A stretch of DNA of 14,831 nt from Bryobacterales bacterium (GTDB taxonomy: Bacteria; Acidobacteriota; Terriglobia; Bryobacterales; Bryobacteraceae): the NCBI GenBank assembly GCA_009697495.1, contig SHUN01000015.1, forward strand, positions 1-14,831, in the 5' to 3' direction. A model generated the notes under the pieces. The model made no database searches, was not told the origin of the DNA, and worked only from the letters and a program-made list of their open reading frames with translations. Position 1 is the stretch's first letter. Each line of letters opens with the position of its first letter. The position numbers and the translations under genes are program-made. Below, one piece after another: positions 10,626 to 14,831 of the stretch.

Positions 10626-10913
10626 GTGATTGACCAGCGATTTGAATGGGATGATGAGAAGGCAGCGTCGAATTTCCTTAAACATGGAATTACGTTCAAT
10701 GAAGCGGTTTTGGGATTCTCGGATGCGTTCGCCATCGAGCGCATTGATGATCGACGGAACTACGGGGAAGAACGAATAAACATTTTGGCGATGTGCCGCG
10801 GAATCATAATTCACGTGACCTACTCCGAGTACTCCGGCCGAGTTCGGATCGTTTCGGCCCGCAAGGCGGAAAAGCATGAGCAAGACCACTACTATCGCGA
10901 GAATTCGGCCTGA
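10626..10913 (+). CDS. brnT: BrnT-family (DUF497) toxin of a type II toxin-antitoxin pair
   Basis: The 95-residue protein has the DUF497 signature: FEWDDEKAASNFLKHGITFNEA at residues 6-27, DDRRNYGEERINILAMCRG in the middle, then VTYSEYSGRVRIVSARKAEKHEQDHYY. Known BrnT proteins are RelE-fold ribonucleases that arrest growth by cutting RNA until bound by their antitoxin. Translation starts at GTG (10626); no in-frame ATG lies before the conserved motif. The next gene starts inside its end with a 38-base overlap, the usual tight toxin-first order of BrnTA. It starts 39 bases after carB. A shrunken second copy lies at 13597-13727. The toxin looks intact; activity is inferred. Confidence 0.88.
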   Translation: MIDQRFEWDDEKAASNFLKHGITFNEAVLGFSDAFAIERIDDRRNYGEERINILAMCRGIIIHVTYSEYSGRVRIVSARKAEKHEQDHYYRENSA

Positions 10914-11277
10914 CGGAAAAGTTGTAGAAATCCTGGCGGACGGCAGCGAGCGATGTTTCCCCGATATGCCGATGCGGCCGATGACGGAAGCCGAAGTGTC
11001 GGCGGCGGCGGCGTCCGATCCCGATGCGCTGCCGATGACGCCCGAGGAGCTGTCTTCGGCTCGGCGAGTGCCACGGTCGAAGACGATTCGGCGAGCTCTG
11101 GGTCTTTCGCAAGAAGAATTTGCCGGTCGATTTCACATCCCGCTCGGCACGTTGCGGGATTGGGAGCAGGAGCGCTGTGAACCCGACCAGACGGCTCGCG
11201 CGTATTTAACCGTAATCGCTCGCGATCCGGAGGGAGTTCAGAGAGCACTGGGCGGGATCCGCGCACCGAGTCTTTGA
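10876..11277 (+). CDS. XRE-type helix-turn-helix antitoxin partner of BrnT
   Basis: The 133-residue protein has an N-terminal part (MTEAEVSAAAASDPDALPMTPEE, residues 36-58) of the sort that contacts DUF497 toxins, followed by a helix-turn-helix around residues 71-100 (RRALGLSQEEFAGRFHIPLG, then TLRDWEQ). This is not the ribbon-helix-helix of the original BrnA but a recurrent alternative partner. By analogy it should bind and neutralise the toxin and repress the shared promoter. It overlaps brnT by 38 bases, so the pair is translationally coupled. No operator could be identified with confidence upstream of brnT. The stop at 11275-11277 is followed by non-coding DNA. A degenerate copy at 13713 retains only its first three codons (MSK). 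Confidence 0.86.
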   Translation: MSKTTTIARIRPDGKVVEILADGSERCFPDMPMRPMTEAEVSAAAASDPDALPMTPEELSSARRVPRSKTIRRALGLSQEEFAGRFHIPLGTLRDWEQERCEPDQTARAYLTVIARDPEGVQRALGGIRAPSL

Positions 11278-11398
11278 AGGCTGGACAATCCTGACATGCG
11301 CGCACTCATGATTATTGTTTTAGCCATGGGACAGCGCCGAAGGGCTACTCTCTCAATTAAGCACCCGTGAGGCCGATGGCGGGCTCCGAGGGTCTCGG

Positions 11399-11540
11399 CA
11401 AGCGCTGACCGGAATCGGATCACTGCAAGGATCCGCAGCGATTCGCCGGCTGCCGAAGATCCGCCCCGTGAGGAGTGTCCACAGGGACTGGCGAGAAGTG
11501 CGCGCCTGGTGAGCAGGTGTTGGCGGCTTCCACCCACCTT
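11399..11540 (+). repeat. Cassette-tail repeat, copy 1
   Basis: The core 11399-11494 matches 13718-13812 with about half a dozen differences, and the last 15 bases (11526-11540, GCTTCCACCCACCTT) match 13818-13832 exactly. Copy 1 has roughly 26 extra bases between these blocks. Both copies lie downstream of a brnT-type sequence in the same orientation. The segment does not code for a recognisable protein. Confidence 0.85.
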
Positions 11541-11809
11541 CGATCTTCTCTTTCAGAGTGCCGCCTTCGATACACTCCATGGCGATAAAGACATGTTCTT
11601 CGTCAATCTCGAAGATGGTGCGGATGTTGGGGTGATTGAGCGCGGCGGCGGCTTGCGCCTCACGGAGGAAGCGCTCGCTGTGTTCGGTGGCGTGAGGGGG
11701 AAGAAACTGCAGCGCAACGGTGCGGCGCGGGTTCGTGTCTTCGGCCGATATACGACACTCATGCCGCCTTCGCCGAGTTTCGCGAGAATGCGGTAGGGGG
11801 AAACCAGAG
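11541..11809 (-). pseudogene. Ser/Thr protein kinase N-lobe remnant (frameshifted, truncated)
   Basis: On the minus strand one frame reads PYRILAKLGEGGMSVVYR, the glycine loop of a PknB-like kinase; near 11749 it must shift by one base to continue as AEDTNPRRTVALQFLPP, then RFLREAQAAAALNHPNI (helix C glutamate present) and VFIAMECIEGGTLKEKIEGG (hinge). The subdomain II lysine expected in VALKFL is Q here. Homology stops abruptly at 11541, exactly where the repeat begins, and an in-frame stop lies just upstream of PYR. It therefore lacks the catalytic loop and a start, and is not functional. Similar kinases with this wording are very common in Solibacter-like acidobacteria. Confidence 0.75.
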
Positions 11810-11947
11810 GTTACCGCCGGAATACGCTGATCGAGTGTAGCTCTGCCGCCATCCCGGCCTCCTCGCCGCCGAACCTACTCACCCGTTTTTGCGGCGCCGA
11901 TTGGCGTGCCGATTTCGTTAGGGTCGAGTTTGCCATGGGTGGCTTCG

Positions 11948-13495
11948 TTACTTGATGCCGAATAGATTTGGCCGAATGTGTTTATAGTCAAACCGGGCGG
12001 GATTCACTCCGGTTACTCCGCCCGAATCCACTTCAATGATCTTCGCCGCCACCGGTTCATAGGCCGCCCGGGGCGCTATCGTACCCTTGGCGACGAGTAT
12101 TTTCATTCGTTCCGGATAGATGCCAACGCTTATGAGTTGATGCAGGCTGAAGGGAATGATCCGCTTGGGAGTCAGTAGTAGCAGGTTCGGCATATCGGGC
12201 GTGGAGCCCTCGACCTCAATGACGGCGGAAACGCCCATATCCCAATAGCGCCCCCCGCCATGCCGCACGGCGGGTTCCACGAAACGCCCGTCGTGAATTC
12301 CTTTTACACGGCCCTTAATGCGTACCGAATCGCCGTGCAGATTGTCCGTCTTCCCGCCTACCGGCATGTCGAATGTTCCCCCAACGCCCGCGCGAAGCGC
12401 CGCCTGCACGGCCGCTGGATCGGAGATCGTCACCACCCATCCGGAGGCCTTTTGCTTCAGTAGCTCCGTCAGGATAAAAGTGCTATCTCCAGCGGACCCG
12501 CCGCCGATGTTGTCGCCGGCGTCCATCAGGGCAACGGGCCACTCGCCATTGGTCATCGCGAGCCGCACGGCTTCGGCCGGCGCCGGCGCTTTCAATAGCA
12601 TCTGCGAACGCATTCCCCATAACATCTCTCCCAGCCGCTCGGCCTCGCGCCTGGCAAGCGCAGGATCATTGTCAGTGACCACGACCACGCTTGGGCCCAT
12701 CGCCGGAACGTCGGCGTACTGGTAGCCGCCCGCAACACTTGCCGCCAGGATATTTGGGTTCTTTTCCAGACGCTTGCTTTCGCTGGTGATCGGTAACAGC
12801 GGCGGCGCGTAAGTGTTGTGGTAGAGGATGTTGAGCAGCATCGGCGGCTTGACCAGCGCCTGCACGGGCTTTACCTTGCCCGAAACTATGTCGGCCATGA
12901 TTCGCGCCGCATGCACACCGGCGTCGCGCGCGTCCAAATGCGGACATTCTTTGTAAGTCAGAAGGACGGTGGTGAGCTTGACGATTTCCTCCGAAATATT
13001 GGCGTGAAAGTCGTGGACGACAACGATCGGGATCGTGTCTCCAAATGCTTTCCGCACGCGGCGAACCACTTCCGCGTCGGCGTGCGGATGGCTTTCTGTG
13101 ACCATGGCGCCATGCAGGAACAGCAGGATTCCATCGAGTTTCGGGGCTTGGCGCAGGCGGTCAATCAATTCCGCGGAGAGCGTTTCAAACGCCGAGTCGA
13201 GAACCGTTCCCATTGTTTGCGGGCCGGCGATGATCGTGGGATAGAGATCAAGTCCATACTTAGCGGCGCCGTAGATGAATCCGGCGGTGGTGTTATTGGC
13301 TTTGGTGGAGAGCTCGATGACATCTTTCCCGCGCAGGATGCCGTCTGCCCCTCCGATCCCCGTTGCAAAATCCGCTAGCGTGGTCTTCTTTGGGTTAAAG
13401 GTGTTGGTTTCGTGAACTATGCCGCCGAGGCCGATTAGCGGCCGGGGTTGGGCGAAAGCCGTGATCCCGAAAAGCAGCAGTAATACGATGCGCAT
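11948..13495 (-). CDS. Secreted M81-family (MlrC-like) metallopeptidase
   Basis: The protein is 515 residues from the ATG at 13493-13495, chosen because it gives a clean signal peptide (MRIVLLLLFGITAFA, likely cut before QP); upstream ATG and TTG codons in frame add 4 or 8 residues and cannot be excluded, and none has a clear ribosome site. The MlrC-type zinc ligands are in place: D162 and H164 in VVHDFHAN and H186 in KECPHLDARD. HETNTFNP near the N-terminus, LFLHGAMVTE and MDAGDNIGGGSAGDS are further family phrases. MlrC itself opens or degrades linear microcystin peptides, but most family members have unknown substrates, so the call is a zinc hydrolase, probably periplasmic. No functional partner is next to it. 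It is flanked by two direct repeat copies and by pseudogenes. Confidence 0.88.
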   Translation of the reverse strand: MRIVLLLLFGITAFAQPRPLIGLGGIVHETNTFNPKKTTLADFATGIGGADGILRGKDVIELSTKANNTTAGFIYGAAKYGLDLYPTIIAGPQTMGTVLDSAFETLSAELIDRLRQAPKLDGILLFLHGAMVTESHPHADAEVVRRVRKAFGDTIPIVVVHDFHANISEEIVKLTTVLLTYKECPHLDARDAGVHAARIMADIVSGKVKPVQALVKPPMLLNILYHNTYAPPLLPITSESKRLEKNPNILAASVAGGYQYADVPAMGPSVVVVTDNDPALARREAERLGEMLWGMRSQMLLKAPAPAEAVRLAMTNGEWPVALMDAGDNIGGGSAGDSTFILTELLKQKASGWVVTISDPAAVQAALRAGVGGTFDMPVGGKTDNLHGDSVRIKGRVKGIHDGRFVEPAVRHGGGRYWDMGVSAVIEVEGSTPDMPNLLLLTPKRIIPFSLHQLISVGIYPERMKILVAKGTIAPRAAYEPVAAKIIEVDSGGVTGVNPARFDYKHIRPNLFGIK

Positions 13496-13596
13496 GAGGG
13501 GAATCATATCAACGATCAACGGTCCGCGACGGGCATACGATGAATTGCCTTTAGGCTTCGCAGAGCGTAATGAATTGTGGACGCTAATCGAAAGGG

Positions 13597-13727
13597 ACTA
13601 CGGGTGGGCAGTGCAGTCAATGCTGACGGTGTGCCGGCGAATCGTGATTTACGCGACCTGTTCCGGGGAGAAGGCCGCAGTCGGATCGTTTCGGCGAGAC
13701 AGGCGGAAAAGCATGAGCAAGCGCTGA
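13597..13727 (+). pseudogene. Degenerate second copy of the brnT-antitoxin pair
   Basis: Three blocks line up in order with the intact pair. Block 1: 13597-13627 matches the leader and first codons of brnT at 10606-10634 (ACTACGGGTxGGCAGTxCAxTC then TGAC). Block 2: 13629-13717 matches brnT from about 10791 to the end of the HEQ codons, including GGATCGTTTCGGC and GGCGGAAAAGCATGAGCAAG; its frame is broken between RIVIYATCSG and RIVSARQAEKHEQ. Block 3: ATGAGCAAG at 13713 is the antitoxin start, but the frame ends at TGA 13725-13727 after MSKR. Some 155 bases inside the toxin and nearly all of the antitoxin are missing. It cannot make either protein. Confidence 0.8.
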
Positions 13728-13832
13728 CCGGAATCGGATCACTGCGGGATCCGAAGCGATTCGCCGGCTGCCGAAGATCCGCCCCGTGACGAGTGTCCAC
13801 GGGGACTGGCGACACCTGCTTCCACCCACCTT
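13718..13832 (+). repeat. Cassette-tail repeat, copy 2
   Basis: This is the partner of 11399-11540, in direct orientation 2.3 kb away and likewise placed after a brnT-type sequence. It follows directly on the third codon of the dead antitoxin. Its end, GCTTCCACCCACCTT, coincides with the end of copy 1, and sequence beyond differs. Confidence 0.85.
13782..13804. repeat. 7-bp hairpin within the cassette tail
   Basis: CCCCGTG (13782-13788) pairs exactly with CACGGGG (13798-13804) over a 9-base loop. In copy 1 the second arm has one change (CACAGGG), so the stem is nearly kept. No T tract follows, but it could serve as a transcript end for the TA pair. Confidence 0.45.
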
Positions 13833-13868
13833 GACATTCTACCGGAGCGACGATACCATTCGCCTAGA

Positions 13869-14231
13869 ATGTCTACCAAAGAGGACGAAGCCCGGACTGA
13901 ACTCCTGCAGGGCACACTGGATCTGCTGATTCTGCGGACGCTGCGGCTGGGACCAGCGCATGGCCATGCCGTCGCGAAGGCGATTGAGAGGAACTCAGAA
14001 GATGTCCTGCAGGTGGAACAGGGGTCACTCTATCCGGCCCTGCATCGACTAATCAAGCGCGGTTGGATTACGTGGGAGGACGGAACTTCCGAGAACAATC
14101 GCAAAGCGAAGTATTACCGGCTGACAGAGAAAGGCCGGCGGCAGTTGCGCATCGAGACGAACAGGTGGGACAAGTTGGTTGCGGCGATCTCGCGAATTCT
14201 GCGGCCGGTCGTTGGAGGAAGCGGGTCATGA
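13869..14231 (+). CDS. PadR-family transcriptional regulator
   Basis: The 120-residue protein has the PadR winged-helix domain across its N-terminal two thirds: [28 protein letters not shown], then [22 protein letters not shown] (recognition helix and wing) and [17 protein letters not shown]. It lacks a long second effector domain, as in the short acidobacterial form. It starts at ATG 13869; the ribosome site is poor (GGAG lies more than 20 bases upstream). Its stop overlaps the start of the permease gene as ATGA, a standard pairing in acidobacteria in which PadR is thought to control the permease. With that permease interrupted, the regulator may have lost its local target. Confidence 0.92.
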   Translation: MSTKEDEARTELLQGTLDLLILRTLRLGPAHGHAVAKAIERNSEDVLQVEQGSLYPALHRLIKRGWITWEDGTSENNRKAKYYRLTEKGRRQLRIETNRWDKLVAAISRILRPVVGGSGS

Positions 14232-14620
14232 AGTGGCTGGACAGGTCAGGGGACGCCGCTGGCGACATCGAGTTCTTTCTGGCGGAGGAGACCGCGGAAA
14301 ACATCGCCCGCGGCATGACGCCCGAAGAGGCGCGGCTGGCGGCACAAAGGAAGTTCGGCAATCGCCTGCGGGTGCGGGAGGAGGTGCGTACCGTTTGGGT
14401 GCCGCGTTGGATCGACGATTTCGCATTGGATTTCCGCTATACGGTGCGCACCTTCTGGCGGGCCAAGCTCTTCACGGTGGCGGTATTGTCCATGATGGCC
14501 CTCAGCATTGGTATAAATACCGTCGTCTTCAGCTTGGTCAATTCGCTCTTGCTTCGCCCTCTTCCTTATCCAGAGGGAGAGCGTCTGGTCGTGTACAGCG
14601 ATCCCTCCGTGCCAACATAG
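14228..14620 (+). CDS. ADOP-type ABC transporter permease, truncated to 130 aa
   Basis: The start overlaps the padR stop (ATGA at 14228-14231). The protein opens with the cytoplasmic segment seen in acidobacterial duplicated orphan permeases ([32 protein letters not shown]), then [15 protein letters not shown] and the first membrane helix, [20 protein letters not shown], followed by [20 protein letters not shown]. Family members are usually about 800 residues or more with a MacB-like periplasmic domain and repeated FtsX domains. Here the frame ends at TAG 14618-14620, right where unrelated sequence with a transposase-like start begins, so the gene is probably cut by an insertion element. The rest should lie beyond the window if the insertion is simple. 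It is unlikely to function as a transporter subunit. Confidence 0.8.
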   Translation: MKWLDRSGDAAGDIEFFLAEETAENIARGMTPEEARLAAQRKFGNRLRVREEVRTVWVPRWIDDFALDFRYTVRTFWRAKLFTVAVLSMMALSIGINTVVFSLVNSLLLRPLPYPEGERLVVYSDPSVPT

Positions 14621-14662
14621 CTGAGACACTATCCCCGGTCTTAATTACTGAGCAGGGCGAGA

Positions 14663-14831
14663 ATGGAAATCAGAATGAACATGAATCAGAAGCAGAACGG
14701 ATTTGCCTCGGCCAATGCCGGTTGGCCCGGCGCGGAACGGAGAGAGGCGGAGCGTAGCGACGCCGCGCGAAGTGGAGCGCCGGGCCAACCGGTCGCCAGT
14801 TCGCCGGCCCCGGCGCGCCCCAATCCGGAGG
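14663..14831 (+). CDS. Probable IS3-family transposase OrfA, N-terminal fragment (3' end outside window)
   Basis: The frame is open from ATG 14663 through the window end (56 codons). AGGG lies 5 bases before this ATG; in-frame ATGs at 14675 and 14681 are alternatives. The visible protein is a flexible lead, QKQNGFASANAGWPGAERRE, then AERSDAARSGAPGQP and ARPNPE, a wording I associate with the region just before the helix-turn-helix (RRRFTAEYKL type) of IS3 OrfA proteins. The DNA-binding domain itself is not in the window, so the assignment rests on style and on the interrupted permease upstream. Confidence 0.55.
   Translation, partial: MEIRMNMNQKQNGFASANAGWPGAERREAERSDAARSGAPGQPVASSPAPARPNPE
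14718..14792. repeat. 16-bp perfect inverted repeat inside the OrfA start
   Basis: CCGGTTGGCCCGGCGC (14718-14733) is the exact reverse complement of 14777-14792, with a 43-base loop. It lies within the first codons of the transposase frame and could fold in the mRNA. See findings. Confidence 0.8.

Larger units (their letters stand above)
11278..11947. other. Gene-poor stretch of remnants between the TA pair and the M81 gene
   Basis: No intact gene is seen. 11278-11398 has no recognisable content. 11399-11540 is copy 1 of the repeat described separately. 11541-11809 is a kinase remnant on the minus strand. In 11810-11947 the minus strand carries about 20 codons reading THGKLDPNEIGTPIGAAK before a stop, which look like a possible gene tail but are too short to assign. 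Confidence 0.5.
13520..13868. other. Spacer between M81 gene and padR holding a decayed TA cassette
   Basis: No intact gene is present. The left part must hold the M81 promoter on the minus strand, with no clear boxes. The rest is a deleted copy of the brnT leader and gene (about 13571-13727) joined to repeat copy 2 (13718-13832). A short unmatched stretch with no strong ribosome site precedes padR. Confidence 0.6.
14621..14831 (+). mobile_element. Left end of a probable IS3-type insertion sequence (partial)
   Basis: Permease homology stops by 14620. From 14622 the sequence begins TGAGACACTATCCCC, which has the 5' TG expected of IS3-family ends, and a transposase-like reading frame follows about 40 bases later. 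The exact left boundary, the terminal repeat and any target duplication cannot be fixed without the right end, which lies outside the window. Confidence 0.55.

Noticed and set aside
11353..11580. Minus-strand frame of 75 codons starting MECIEGGTLKEK as an independent small protein
   Set aside because: Its first residues are the hinge region of the kinase remnant and the rest runs through the repeat; it is a product of the truncation, not a gene.
13572..13640. Reading the remnant as brnT residues RNYGEERIN aligned with RDYGWAVQS
   Set aside because: At the DNA level that alignment matches only about 8 of the 25 bases after the shared CTACGGG, whereas the same bases match the leader upstream of intact brnT at about 23 of 29; the leader interpretation is better.
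11399..13832. Cassette tails as integron attC sites
   Set aside because: The TA-plus-tail layout suggested it, but I see no RYYYAAC/GTTRRRY core pair and no overall imperfect palindrome across the tail, only a local 7-bp stem.

Overview
The window looks like chromosomal DNA of an acidobacterium, most likely of the Solibacter/Bryobacter type. This is inferred from the gene families seen: an Oar-like TonB-dependent receptor, a PadR regulator overlapping an ADOP-type ABC permease, fragments of a PknB-like kinase, a Bacteroidetes/Bacillus-style sdhCAB operon, and high-GC codon use. No rRNA or tRNA is present to confirm it.

Layout. 1-1398 is the C-terminal two thirds or so of an outer-membrane TonB-dependent receptor cut by the window edge. 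1399-1724 is non-coding and rich in inverted repeats. 1725-2041 is a small frameshifted gene, and 2076-2459 (minus) is a small unrecognised protein. 2697-6071 (minus) is a tightly packed succinate dehydrogenase/fumarate reductase operon in the order sdhC-sdhA-sdhB. A 147-base G-rich spacer separates it from the divergent carA-carB operon (6219-10586), which makes carbamoyl phosphate for pyrimidine and arginine synthesis; carA starts at TTG.

From 10587 onward the window is accessory and scarred. A BrnT-type toxin gene overlaps an XRE-type antitoxin gene (10626-11277). Downstream are a ~140-base repeat and a frameshifted N-terminal scrap of a Ser/Thr kinase. A secreted M81 (MlrC-like) metallopeptidase follows on the minus strand (11948-13495). 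Just upstream of that gene lies a second, heavily deleted copy of the toxin-antitoxin unit, which ends in the same repeat. The two copies match from the toxin leader to the right end of the repeat, so the whole toxin-antitoxin-tail segment behaves as one duplicated cassette; the second copy appears to have lost an internal part of the toxin and, separately, nearly all of the antitoxin across a 5-base microhomology.

The window ends with padR overlapping an ADOP permease gene that stops after 130 codons. Immediately after it are the left end and first codons of what looks like an IS3-type transposase OrfA.

The core metabolic genes (sdhCAB, carAB) are intact and ordinary. The points worth a second look are the decayed duplicate toxin-antitoxin cassette, the interrupted permease, the G-quadruplex motifs between sdhC and carA, and the sharp change in strand composition near 1.4-1.7 kb. 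I did not find convincing evidence of an undescribed multi-gene system.
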